In this document: piece by piece, positions 16,008-22,892 of the stretch | Layout: each line of letters starts with the position of its first letter | Position numbering within the stretch: position 1 is the first letter of the stretch | IMG/VR virus record: IMGVR_UViG_3300025132_007932 | Span: 1-64,000 of that record | DNA from: a virus | Reading direction: 5' to 3' (one strand) | Length of the DNA stretch: 64,000 bases | The notes under the pieces: model-generated | Told to the model about the DNA's origin: nothing | The model's database searches: none | Seen by the model: the letters and a program-made list of their open reading frames with translations, nothing else | Made by a program: the position numbers and the translations under genes

Positions 16008-16801
16008 ATCAAAAAGAAGAAGAAATCCTCAGAGAAAATATAAGACATATGATCAGACATGTCAAGCAAAAAAGAACAGACGAAGAAAAAGATCTTCGTG
16101 AGGTTATTCGCTCGTTTATTGATATTGAACTTAAGACATTAAAAGAGGCGCAAACCCCAGACAACAGCCCAACCCCAAACAAATCAACTGGAATTAACGT
16201 TTTAGAAGATCTCCTTAAGAAGATTATACCAGTTTTGGAAACAGATTACAAGCTTTTAACAACAAGTTCTTCTCAAAGACAATCTTTTAGATCACACGTG
16301 ATTCAGGCTGTGGTCAATACATTGACGCCGGCAATCACCAATAATGAAGCCGATGACGAGGCTGACCAATTGCAGGAAATTGATGAATTCATAGATATGG
16401 ATGAAGAAATCGAAATTGACGTTGGTGGTGAAGGTGGTGATGATGGTAAGTTTATCGATATTAGAACAGACGCAGAAAAATCAGCTGATGATGAACAGGA
16501 AGAAGAGGACCCTGTAGATTCTTTTGGAATCGAAGGTGAAGATGAGACCGGTCGCAATATGGCTTACCAAAGCTTTAAGAAAATTGAAACTAGCGTTATT
16601 GATTCTTATGAGCTTCTTTCAAATGAAGAAGATCAGGAGCTTTTTTATGATTATCTGATTGCAAATCTAAAACTTTACTTTGATAAGTTTGAAACAGAAT
16701 TAGCCGATCAAGTAGATGAGCCTACAAATCAGGCTTACGATATGGCAAAATCAGATCCTGGGCCAGATCAAGAAGAAGCTGCTCCGGAATTAGAATTCTA
16801 A
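16004..16801 (+). CDS. Acidic hypothetical protein
   Basis: A 265-aa protein overlapping the previous stop (ATGA). N-terminal 45 residues are a basic helix (ENIRHMIRHVKQKR), the middle is extremely acidic (DMDEEIEIDVGGEGGDDG and further Asp/Glu runs), and the C-terminus is helical. This distribution suits a scaffold, prohead-core or disordered adaptor protein. No family recognised. Confidence 0.55.
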   Translation: MNQKEEEILRENIRHMIRHVKQKRTDEEKDLREVIRSFIDIELKTLKEAQTPDNSPTPNKSTGINVLEDLLKKIIPVLETDYKLLTTSSSQRQSFRSHVIQAVVNTLTPAITNNEADDEADQLQEIDEFIDMDEEIEIDVGGEGGDDGKFIDIRTDAEKSADDEQEEEDPVDSFGIEGEDETGRNMAYQSFKKIETSVIDSYELLSNEEDQELFYDYLIANLKLYFDKFETELADQVDEPTNQAYDMAKSDPGPDQEEAAPELEF

Positions 16802-16817
16802 ATAAAAGAGAGGTTTA

Positions 16818-17345
16818 ATGGAATATTCATATACAGAATGGATAAAATATATAATAAATTTTGGTTTGAGCGATACGCCGGCTGATTGTATGGAGGCTGT
16901 TGAAACATGTTTAAGTTTCATTTTCTTAGGATTGCGACCAAGAGTAGACTTGGAAGATGATGATAGCAGGTGGATGAGTCTTGCAGAAACAAAGATTGCA
17001 ATTACAAGTTTTGATCCGACACCAATAGTAAGCGATAATCCAGCTTTTGTACCCAAGGTACCGGAGGAAGATAGGGCTCTAAAGGCAAAAGATATTGCTG
17101 CAGCACAAGCATTGCTTTTTGGCAAAATGTGCAAGCAATTTATTCTCTACTCTCACAAAAATTGGCTTCATACTATTGAAGAAGTTGCATTCCCGGCAGT
17201 ATTCTCCTCTGCTTCGGAACACACACACAAAGATCCCGATGGAGATACACACCCCGGATCCGGAGTCTTTTCAAAAGATGTTTCTGGGCCACCGCGGACA
17301 TCTTGGCCTACCAATGATTTGGAAGACATAGTTTCAGACTTCTAA
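16818..17345 (+). CDS. Hypothetical protein
   Basis: A 175-aa protein with a good ribosome-binding site (GAGAGG). Mixed helical N-terminus (YTEWIKYIINFGLSD) and a C-terminal region rich in His, Asp and Pro (HTHKDPDGDTHPG). No recognised motif. It closes the cluster before a new promoter. Confidence 0.55.
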   Translation: MEYSYTEWIKYIINFGLSDTPADCMEAVETCLSFIFLGLRPRVDLEDDDSRWMSLAETKIAITSFDPTPIVSDNPAFVPKVPEEDRALKAKDIAAAQALLFGKMCKQFILYSHKNWLHTIEEVAFPAVFSSASEHTHKDPDGDTHPGSGVFSKDVSGPPRTSWPTNDLEDIVSDF

Positions 17346-17369
17346 TCCAAATAAATTTTTACATAAAAC

Positions 17370-17398
17370 TTGACAAATTTAAAATTTACTATTATACT
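17370..17398 (+). promoter_or_regulatory. Strong sigma70-type promoter
   Basis: TTGACA (17370-17375), 17-nt spacer, TATACT (17393-17398) in an A+T-rich intergenic gap. Predicted transcription start is near 17405, just ahead of the Fis-like gene at 17415. Near-consensus form suggests use by host RNA polymerase early in infection. Confidence 0.75.
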
Positions 17399-17414
17399 AA
17401 AGTTGTGACTGCGA

Positions 17415-17750
17415 ATGAAAGCTACTACAGTTAATAAAAGTGTAATAAAGTTACTAAAGAATAAAAACTTAATAAATGATGAATTATTAACATGTATGAA
17501 CTCTCTTACAATTGAAGATTTAATCGCAATAAAGTTTGAACTTTCAGCAAACAATATTAATAACAGACTTTATGGATTTGACATTTGGAGAAATTCAGGA
17601 TACATTATTAAAGAAGCTCTTTTAAAATTTGCAATATCAACAACTAATTCAAAAAAAGATGCAGCTAGATTTTTAGGATTAACGTATTCTGAATTCAAAA
17701 GAGTTTTATCTACTTACAAAGTAAAAGATTACTTTTTAGACGATATTTGA
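17415..17750 (+). CDS. Fis-like helix-turn-helix protein
   Basis: A 111-aa protein. The N-terminal half is helical (LIAIKFELSANNINNRLYG); the C-terminal half, about residues 72-105, reads as a Fis-type helix-turn-helix (KDAARFLGLTYSEFKRVL). It lies directly downstream of a strong promoter, so it is probably expressed early. Similar proteins occur in T4-like marine phages (recalled). A DNA-binding regulator role is inferred. Confidence 0.6.
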   Translation: MKATTVNKSVIKLLKNKNLINDELLTCMNSLTIEDLIAIKFELSANNINNRLYGFDIWRNSGYIIKEALLKFAISTTNSKKDAARFLGLTYSEFKRVLSTYKVKDYFLDDI

Positions 17751-17767
17751 AAACTAAAACCATTCGG

Positions 17768-17775
17768 TATAAATA
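17768..17775 (+). promoter_or_regulatory. T4-type late promoter box
   Basis: TATAAATA matches the T4 late promoter -10 element read by gp55-type sigma, and a gp55-like gene is in this window (47693). It lies in the gap before the thioredoxin lipoprotein gene. A single 8-bp match in A+T-rich DNA can arise by chance. Confidence 0.45.
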
Positions 17776-17923
17776 TACTAAGGTAACGGTGGCTCCATAC
17801 CTATTATGAGCCTCCACACCAGTGAGGTAAAAACAAAACAACTATAGGTCAGCTGTGGTGAGCAAAAGATCCACAACCGGATGTAATTTTTTCAAAAAAA
17901 GCCTATTTATTTGTGAGGTGAAT
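17776..17923 (+). other. Long structured 5' leader of the thioredoxin gene
   Basis: About 150 nt with no gene. An imperfect hairpin pairs GGTGGCTC (around 17788) with GAGCC and CCAC (around 17808-17818), and GTGG/CCAC blocks recur further down. It could be an untranslated regulatory leader. I do not recognise a riboswitch class. Confidence 0.35.
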
Positions 17924-18559
17924 ATGAAAAAACTGTTTTTTATGATCGGCGCAGTGCTAGCTATAACTATAATAGGTTGTGCACCGGCAAAATTAGAAAC
18001 AAATATAAAAGATAAAGATACAGGAAATGTTATAGAGCCACCGCCGGATCCGATCGGCGTTGTACCAGCAGATGACTGCCAGCAGATTGATATAGGTGAC
18101 AAAGCCTGCAATTTTATATTGAAAGATCAAAATGGAAATACCTGGCAGTTATACGATCATATTGGTGATGTTATTGTGCTCGACTTTTCCTCAGTCTGGT
18201 GTTATCCCTGCAAACTAGCTGCAGCAGAGACTCAAGCGCTCCAAAACGCATATGCAGACGAAGGAGTACAGGTTGTCACAGTTTTGATTGATGGCCCAGA
18301 TCCGGGAATAGAACCAACAGAATATGACGTACAGCAGTGGGCAGCTCTAGGTGGTATCACTACAGCTCCAGTACTACAGGGTAGTCGAGAAAAAATGCTG
18401 GATCCACAAGATGGTTCTGTTGCAGAGCCAGGAGTGACTGGCTATCTTTTGAATGCATATCCGACATATATCTATATCGGTAGAGATATGAAGTTTTATA
18501 CTGGACATGTTGGTTTTAGTGAAGAATATATAAAACAAAAAATTGAGGAAGGTTTATAA
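17924..18559 (+). CDS. Thioredoxin-fold lipoprotein
   Basis: A 211-aa exported lipoprotein starting at ATG 17924 (GAGGTG site 4 nt upstream). Signal peptide ends in lipobox IIGC (Cys near residue 19). The thioredoxin fold has the redox motif WCYPC and the cis-Pro region NAYPTYIYIG, as in TlpA/ResA-like proteins. It should reduce or rearrange disulfides in the periplasm. A phage might use it to mature exported Cys-containing proteins or to alter host envelope redox (inference). It overlaps the next start by one base. Confidence 0.8.
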   Translation: MKKLFFMIGAVLAITIIGCAPAKLETNIKDKDTGNVIEPPPDPIGVVPADDCQQIDIGDKACNFILKDQNGNTWQLYDHIGDVIVLDFSSVWCYPCKLAAAETQALQNAYADEGVQVVTVLIDGPDPGIEPTEYDVQQWAALGGITTAPVLQGSREKMLDPQDGSVAEPGVTGYLLNAYPTYIYIGRDMKFYTGHVGFSEEYIKQKIEEGL

Positions 18560-18768
18560 TGTGGAAAATTTATAAATGGAATGGCCACTATATTCAAGGC
18601 GATTTTGTTAGTAAGCACACTAGTGAAGATGCTGCATTGAAAAAAGCAGCTAAAGAAATAGATTTCACTTTTGCAGAAAAGGTGAAAAGAGGAAAAGAAA
18701 CTTTAATTTGGCTAGATGGTACAGACCATACGCCAGTTGGGGTTATTGTTAAAAAATCTCGGGGGTGA
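18559..18768 (+). CDS. Small hypothetical protein ending inside the tmRNA
   Basis: A 69-aa basic protein, starting ATGTGG at the previous TAA. Composition WKIYKWNGHYIQGDF and PVGVIVKKSRG suggests a small beta-rich fold. Its last codons and TGA stop (18766-18768) lie within the first 8 nt of the tmRNA. Function unknown. Confidence 0.6.
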   Translation: MWKIYKWNGHYIQGDFVSKHTSEDAALKKAAKEIDFTFAEKVKRGKETLIWLDGTDHTPVGVIVKKSRG

Positions 18769-19096
18769 TTTAGGCTTCGACGTGGTATTGAATGAGTCGA
18801 GTGCAAGCAGGTTAGACACGGCCTTAACAGTTCAAATAATTTAGTTGCAAATAACAACTTACACTTCGAACAGCGCTTAGCCGCTTAATAGGGAGGCCGA
18901 TTAGAGCCTTCTATCCAATCTAGTCAAAACAACAGACAAGTTGTAAAAATCAAAAAACTTATCGCAACAGGATGGTAAGCGATATTTTAAAACCATCTAT
19001 CTTTGTCAGTTTATGATATAGAAACTGAATAAGCTTGTGAATGACTTAACTTTGGATTTATTACGGACGCGGGTTCGACTCCCGCCGCCTCCACCA
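18761..19096 (+). ncRNA. ssrA: Phage transfer-messenger RNA
   Basis: A one-piece tmRNA of about 336 nt. The 5' GGGGGTG pairs with CGCCTCC (19086-19092) as a 7-bp acceptor stem with two G-U wobbles, followed by A and encoded CCA (19094-19096). GGCTTCGACG (18773-18782) is the conserved D-like region and 19069-19085 is a perfect T arm with TTCGACT loop. The tag reading frame begins at GCA 18847 and ends in tandem stops TAA TAG (18886-18891), giving ANNNLHFEQRLAA, ending in the LAA recognised by ClpXP. It would free stalled ribosomes and tag truncated proteins. Phage tmRNAs are known but rare. Confidence 0.95.
18847..18891 (+). other. tmRNA proteolysis-tag reading frame
   Basis: Thirteen codons GCA to GCT followed by TAA and TAG. 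The tag is ANNNLHFEQRLAA; with the alanine carried by the tmRNA itself the added peptide is 14 residues. The region before it (TTTAGTT) resembles the usual resume-site context. Confidence 0.9.
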
Positions 19097-19110
19097 TTTA
19101 AAGGAATAAT

Positions 19111-19311
19111 ATGTTTAGTTGGTTTAAAAGAAAAGAAGAAATAAAGCCCATAGATACAATACGAGATACCCAAGACGAAATAGAGGAGTCTTTATGGGAA
19201 ATCAAAGATGAATATGATTTAGCTACAGAAGAAATTGATATCATGGTAGAATCTAAAAGAAGAAATTTTCAGCATATGCATGAAATGATATTTAAGAAAA
19301 ATAAGGAATAA
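19111..19311 (+). CDS. Small acidic helical protein
   Basis: A 66-aa protein with an AAGGAAT ribosome-binding site, 14 nt after the tmRNA. Starts MFSWFKRKEE, then a charged helix (DTQDEIEESLWEIKDEYD). The MxSW start resembles that of the two SAP-like proteins that follow. Function unknown. Confidence 0.6.
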   Translation: MFSWFKRKEEIKPIDTIRDTQDEIEESLWEIKDEYDLATEEIDIMVESKRRNFQHMHEMIFKKNKE

Positions 19312-19314
19312 AAT

Positions 19315-19569
19315 ATGAGTTGGTTATTAGATAAAATAAAAAGTATTTTTCACGCTGCTAGTTGTGGAACAGGTTGTAGTGTCCACGAACAAGACACAGA
19401 AGAGTCTGAACCTAATCGAGTATCGGAACCGTGTCCGACTGACGAAGAGCTGGCATCGATGAGAATGCCAGAGTTACGTGAATTAGCAGCATCCAGAGAT
19501 CTTGCTAATGGAGATTACAAGGGTATGGATAGAAGAAAAATAACAAAATTAATTAAAAAATCTTACTAA
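19315..19569 (+). CDS. SAP-like small protein
   Basis: An 84-aa protein. Residues about 50-82 (MPELRELAASRDLANGDY then MDRRKITKLIKK) match the SAP / Rho-N helix-extended loop-helix pattern used to bind DNA or RNA. The N-terminal half has the Cys pattern CGTGC. It shares the MSW start and SAP-like C-terminus with the next gene, so the two are probably tandem duplicates. Confidence 0.65.
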   Translation: MSWLLDKIKSIFHAASCGTGCSVHEQDTEESEPNRVSEPCPTDEELASMRMPELRELAASRDLANGDYKGMDRRKITKLIKKSY

Positions 19570-19592
19570 AATAAACTAGACAAGGAGAAAAT

Positions 19593-19823
19593 ATGAGTTG
19601 GATATCAGGAATGTTAAAGGAATTAAATGGCCTTAAACATAAGATTTTAGAAATAGATGAAGATAGCACAGAGTCAAACGAATCTTCGACAAAAGAGGAT
19701 ATTGATTTTCAATCTCTTAGGGTAGTAGATTTAAGGGCTCTTTGTTCAGAAAGAAACATAACTGGGACCTCAAAATTTAATAAAGCTCAGCTTATCGAAG
19801 TACTCCAGAAAAATAATTTATAA
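19593..19823 (+). CDS. SAP-like small protein, tandem copy
   Basis: A 76-aa protein with an AAGGAGA ribosome-binding site. LRVVDLRALCSERN then SKFNKAQLIEVLQK at about residues 42-73 is a clear SAP-type motif; the N-terminus MSWISGMLKEL is amphipathic. Likely nucleic-acid-binding. It lacks the Cys-rich part of its neighbour. Confidence 0.65.
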   Translation: MSWISGMLKELNGLKHKILEIDEDSTESNESSTKEDIDFQSLRVVDLRALCSERNITGTSKFNKAQLIEVLQKNNL

Positions 19824-19896
19824 ATTTAATGTCTTTAATCATATAATATGGGTATGTAATAATAGGGACAAAAAAACAATTTTCTGGAGATTATGT

Positions 19897-20253
19897 ATGC
19901 TAAAAGCTATATTTTTTACACTGCTTTTCACTGGTTGTGCTAAATCAATTGGACCGGGCATACCAAACATGCATGATTTCTCAGGGTATCCTGGAGCTGC
20001 ATTTAATTCAACTAACAGTCCTTGTATAGATGGACTGATGGTTAATCTAGGCAAGAGTTGCGCCACGCTCGTTGAATTTCAGGGAGAGGGCGTCATTACA
20101 GCAGTACAATGCCACCAAGCAAAAAATAAAAAAAGCCCTTGGGATAAATTTACATTTTACATAGTAACTGACCACCACATAGGCAAGCCTCCCCAAACAA
20201 TAGAATTTTGTGCAGACCCCGTATCAGTCATTTATATGAGGGAGCGTTTATAG
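19897..20253 (+). CDS. Small lipoprotein
   Basis: A 118-aa protein with signal peptide MLKAIFFTLLFTGC (lipobox FTGC, Cys14) and GGAG ribosome-binding site. The mature part has several cysteines (SPCIDG, KSCATL, VQCHQ, EFCADP) that could form disulfides, which would suit the thioredoxin lipoprotein nearby. No family recognised. Confidence 0.65.
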   Translation: MLKAIFFTLLFTGCAKSIGPGIPNMHDFSGYPGAAFNSTNSPCIDGLMVNLGKSCATLVEFQGEGVITAVQCHQAKNKKSPWDKFTFYIVTDHHIGKPPQTIEFCADPVSVIYMRERL

Positions 20254-20261
20254 TATAAGAA

Positions 20262-20726
20262 ATGGAAATAAAGGTGGCTTTTTTCAAGGGTGATGGCAAT
20301 TGGCACAACCATATTGTCAGGTGGTGGACTAAAAGTCCTTATAGTCATGCTGAATTAGTATTGCCGGACGGAAAAACCTGGATTAGTATAAGCCCATTTT
20401 TAACTTCGAAAGTTTCCAAAAGAAACAAACCCACATACGATAAAGCAAAGTGGGATCTTATAAACGTAAAGATAACATCCGAGCAGCTTGACACCATAAT
20501 GGAGTTCTATAAACAAACAGAAGGATGTGGATATGACTGGGCTGGTATGCTTCTTTCACAATTCCTGCCATTTAGCGTAAAAAGAAAGAGCTGTTGGTAT
20601 TGTAGCGAATGGATAGCATACGCTCTTAGGATAGCATGTGTTATTGATTGGAAAACCATTAAAATATATGATAGATGTGATTTATCGCCACAAGTACTTT
20701 ACAATATTGTGACTAAATCTAGCTAA
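20262..20726 (+). CDS. Permuted NlpC/P60-like papain-fold protein
   Basis: A 154-aa protein. SHAELVL (about residues 28-34) provides the catalytic His and CSEWIAYAL (about 109-117) the Cys, in the reversed order typical of the YiiX-type permuted NlpC/P60 group. Such enzymes hydrolyse peptide, amide or ester bonds; peptidoglycan or lipid substrates are possible. No signal peptide, so it is cytosolic or virion-borne unless exported by another route. Confidence 0.65.
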   Translation: MEIKVAFFKGDGNWHNHIVRWWTKSPYSHAELVLPDGKTWISISPFLTSKVSKRNKPTYDKAKWDLINVKITSEQLDTIMEFYKQTEGCGYDWAGMLLSQFLPFSVKRKSCWYCSEWIAYALRIACVIDWKTIKIYDRCDLSPQVLYNIVTKSS

Positions 20727-20777
20727 CAATACAATTTCTTCCTAAAACTATTTATATAATAGGAGGCTTTGTTTGGC

Positions 20778-21023
20778 GTGGATATAAGCGATATACTTCT
20801 TATAGCAATCGTATACTTTTTTGGTATGGCTAGCAGCTATGCCTATTGGGTGCGTAAAAAAAATAAAAAAATTAATTTGCAAATATCAAATAAAGATGTT
20901 ATGATAAAAAAAGTAATATCCGACAATGATATTAGAAAAAATGTCATCGACGAGCTATCAAGACAAAAGCTTGTTTTTTCTGAAAAAGAAAACCGTTGGA
21001 TAAGACTTAGACAAATTAATTAG
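20778..21023 (+). CDS. Small membrane protein with basic tail
   Basis: An 81-aa protein. AGGAGG at 20761-20766 serves either GTG 20778 (11 nt away) or TTG 20769 (2 nt, too close), so GTG is preferred. One transmembrane segment (ISDILLIAIVYFFGMASSYAYW) is followed by a Lys/Arg-rich cytosolic helix. Function unknown. Confidence 0.55.
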   Translation: MDISDILLIAIVYFFGMASSYAYWVRKKNKKINLQISNKDVMIKKVISDNDIRKNVIDELSRQKLVFSEKENRWIRLRQIN

Positions 21024-21031
21024 AGGAAAAG

Positions 21032-21124
21032 ATGAGCCGAAAAGAGCCACATCGTAAATTTAGAAGACGTAGGAAAATGGGTTCAAAAAGAAGAAAGAAC
21101 CGTAGGAATAACAGGAAGCGATAA
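21032..21124 (+). CDS. 30-aa Arg/Lys-rich micropeptide
   Basis: A short gene with a strong AGAGGAAAAG site before ATG. Of 30 residues about 18 are Arg or Lys, as in EPHRKFRRRRKMGSKRRKN. It fits between two real genes with almost no spare DNA. A nucleic-acid- or ribosome-binding peptide is plausible; the composition also recalls some ribosomal proteins. No family recognised. Confidence 0.6.
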   Translation: MSRKEPHRKFRRRRKMGSKRRKNRRNNRKR

Positions 21125-21129
21125 TATAA

Positions 21130-21642
21130 ATGGTAATACACAAAGATATGTATGATAAATCAGTTGAAGCTGGAAAAAGCCCGACAGTGATGGTTAGTGG
21201 AGGCTTTGACCCGGTACATGTTGGTCATATTAGAATGATCAGAGAAGCTGCAAAATATGGCGATGTAATTATAATTGCAAATTCTGATGAATGGTTATTT
21301 CGCAAAAAAGGATTTAATTTTATGGATTTTGAATCCCGTCGTGAAATATTAGATTCTATTAAAGGAGTAATTCTTGTAGATTCAGTTGATGATTCAGATG
21401 GAACTGTATGTGAGGCAATAAAAAGACATAAACCAACATATTTTGCCAATGGTGGAGACAGAGGTAAAAGCAATACCCCAGAACAAAATGTTTGCGAAAA
21501 TCTTGGTGTCGAATTGCTGTGGGGAGTAGGCGGCGAAGAAAAGGTAGCCGCATCTTCTGAATTAGTTGAAAGAGCAAAACAAAATTCATCAAAAGATGAA
21601 AAGCCGCCGGTCAGATATAGCGACAAAGAATCACAAAGATAG
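21130..21642 (+). CDS. Cytidylyltransferase-like nucleotidyltransferase
   Basis: A 170-aa protein. SGGFDPVHVGH (HVGH at 30-33) is the nucleotide-binding signature of the cytidylyltransferase/RfaE2-like group, followed by a Rossmann-like core and a GGDRGK motif. It transfers a nucleotide to a phosphorylated sugar or alcohol. It is distinct from the second such gene in the sugar cluster (45842). The substrate is not known. The C-terminal 20 residues are charged and disordered. Confidence 0.7.
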   Translation: MVIHKDMYDKSVEAGKSPTVMVSGGFDPVHVGHIRMIREAAKYGDVIIIANSDEWLFRKKGFNFMDFESRREILDSIKGVILVDSVDDSDGTVCEAIKRHKPTYFANGGDRGKSNTPEQNVCENLGVELLWGVGGEEKVAASSELVERAKQNSSKDEKPPVRYSDKESQR

Positions 21643-21667
21643 TATTACCGAGACAATTAGCATAGTT

Positions 21668-22186
21668 ATGTTTATGAAGGGAATAAAAGCATTGAAGCTA
21701 GATTCTTCTTTTCGTCCTATCGATGTTATTGATGCGGTCGAGGCGCTTGTTCTTTGTTTGGTAGGAAAGGCAAACGCAATCGAAAACCATCAAAAGGAAA
21801 TAAATTCCATTTCGGATAGTTTTAAACTGCCGGCAGTAATTGTATTGAAAAGATACATAAAATTTAGATTTACCACCGTTCCCTGCAATAGGGAAAATAT
21901 TCTTTGGCGAGATAAAAACCAGTGCCAATACTGTGCAAATTTTTTTAAAAGTGAAAAGCTAACTTTAGATCATGTGTTACCAAAATCTAGAGGGGGCAAA
22001 AACACTTGGACAAATCTGGTTGCATCTTGCAAAAAGTGCAATCAAAAAAAAGGAAATCGAACAAATGAAGAGTCTGGAATGCACCCGATTAGAAAGCCTA
22101 TTTGCCCTAAAGATAGTATTTTGAGAAGGTTAAAGAAAGAACAGATAAGTCCGATTTGGAAAAACTATTTATGGGATTTTAATTGA
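21668..22186 (+). CDS. HNH endonuclease
   Basis: A 172-aa protein if translation begins at 21668 (26 nt after the previous stop); no strong ribosome-binding site is present and 21674 is also possible. The C-terminal half carries CQYC, DHVLPKSRGG and CKKCNQKKGN, the Zn-stabilised HNH fold with catalytic His in DHV. Could be a phage DNA-processing nuclease or a free-standing homing-type gene; the N-terminal half is unrecognised. Confidence 0.75.
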   Translation: MFMKGIKALKLDSSFRPIDVIDAVEALVLCLVGKANAIENHQKEINSISDSFKLPAVIVLKRYIKFRFTTVPCNRENILWRDKNQCQYCANFFKSEKLTLDHVLPKSRGGKNTWTNLVASCKKCNQKKGNRTNEESGMHPIRKPICPKDSILRRLKKEQISPIWKNYLWDFN

Positions 22187-22235
22187 AATGATAAGAAACA
22201 TATGGTATTATTTATTTAAGAAAAAGGAGCAACCA

Positions 22236-22439
22236 ATGCCAAAACAAAAAGAAGATAACAACAACACAGAACTGGAAAAAACAATAAAGAATCATTCAGA
22301 AAAAATTTCCAGACTTAACCAGAGAATATCAGATATTAGTGATCAAATTGCATTGCTGAAAAGCGATTTGAATGGTTTTAAGAAAGGTGTTGCTAGAGAT
22401 ATGAGAAGTATTATTGACACTATAAATAACAAGGAGTAA
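22236..22439 (+). CDS. Coiled-coil protein
   Basis: A 67-aa protein. ATG 22236 is preferred because AAGGAG lies 6 nt upstream; an in-frame ATG at 22188 lacks a site. Residues 10-60 are a continuous coiled coil (LEKTIKNHSEKISRLNQR). Function unknown. Confidence 0.6.
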   Translation: MPKQKEDNNNTELEKTIKNHSEKISRLNQRISDISDQIALLKSDLNGFKKGVARDMRSIIDTINNKE

Positions 22440-22442
22440 TAG

Positions 22443-22784
22443 ATGCAATTTTATCCACAACATTATTACGGCTTTGCCGTTAACAACGATGTAGCTGAAA
22501 GACTACAATTAAATGAAGCTTTTAATGAATACGAAATGACTTATGACGAGATGCCGTTTTTTGAAAGCTTTGAGAGTAAATTTGGTGTAGAACCGTACAA
22601 GTTCGCAGATACGACATATGAAAAAGGCGGATATGTACAGGGCCTTAGTGGCTTTGATTGGGATAGAACATATGTTTGTTTCGATCCTTCACAGGCCTCC
22701 GGAACAAAGTGGGAAAAAATGATCAATGCGCTATCCAATGTGGATATTGATGTTGAAGAGGGCCACTGGTCTCAATTAGGTTAA
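22443..22784 (+). CDS. Hypothetical acidic protein
   Basis: A 113-aa protein with an AAGGAGT ribosome-binding site. Rich in aromatic and acidic residues (YEMTYDEMPFFESFESK). No motif recognised. It precedes the hairpin-controlled Cys-rich peptide. Confidence 0.55.
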   Translation: MQFYPQHYYGFAVNNDVAERLQLNEAFNEYEMTYDEMPFFESFESKFGVEPYKFADTTYEKGGYVQGLSGFDWDRTYVCFDPSQASGTKWEKMINALSNVDIDVEEGHWSQLG

Positions 22785-22791
22785 TATTAAT

Positions 22792-22825
22792 AATGACCCT
22801 TCTATTTAATCTGGGAGGGTTCATT
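22792..22825 (+). promoter_or_regulatory. Hairpin over the ribosome-binding site of the Cys-rich peptide
   Basis: AATGACCCT (22792-22800) pairs with AGGGTTCATT (22816-22825) apart from one bulged T, leaving a 15-nt loop. The 3' arm contains part of the GGGAGGG ribosome-binding site and touches the ATG. Folding would block translation; melting or factor binding would open it. No T run follows, so it is not a terminator. Confidence 0.5.
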
Positions 22826-22888
22826 ATGGAAAATTGTGATAAATGCGGATGTTCGTGTCCTTGCGAATGCGAATGTTGCTGCAAATAA
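22826..22888 (+). CDS. 20-aa Cys-rich micropeptide
   Basis: A tiny gene with a strong GGGAGGG site. The 20-residue product has nine cysteines, in CGCSCPCECECCC. Such density is seen in metallothioneins, which bind Zn, Cu or Cd through thiolates. It could alternatively be a redox-active or structural peptide. Too short for homology searching, but start, site and stop are all clear and the preceding hairpin fits control of this gene. Confidence 0.6.
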   Translation: MENCDKCGCSCPCECECCCK

Positions 22889-22892
22889 AAAG

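Noticed and set aside
15191-16069. A 292-codon minus-strand frame under the ligase-like gene
   Set aside because: Shadow of the + strand gene; Ser/Ile-rich translation without recognisable motifs, and no other minus-strand gene is supported.
19842-19847. TATAAT before the lipoprotein gene at 19897
   Set aside because: No acceptable -35 hexamer 16-18 nt upstream.
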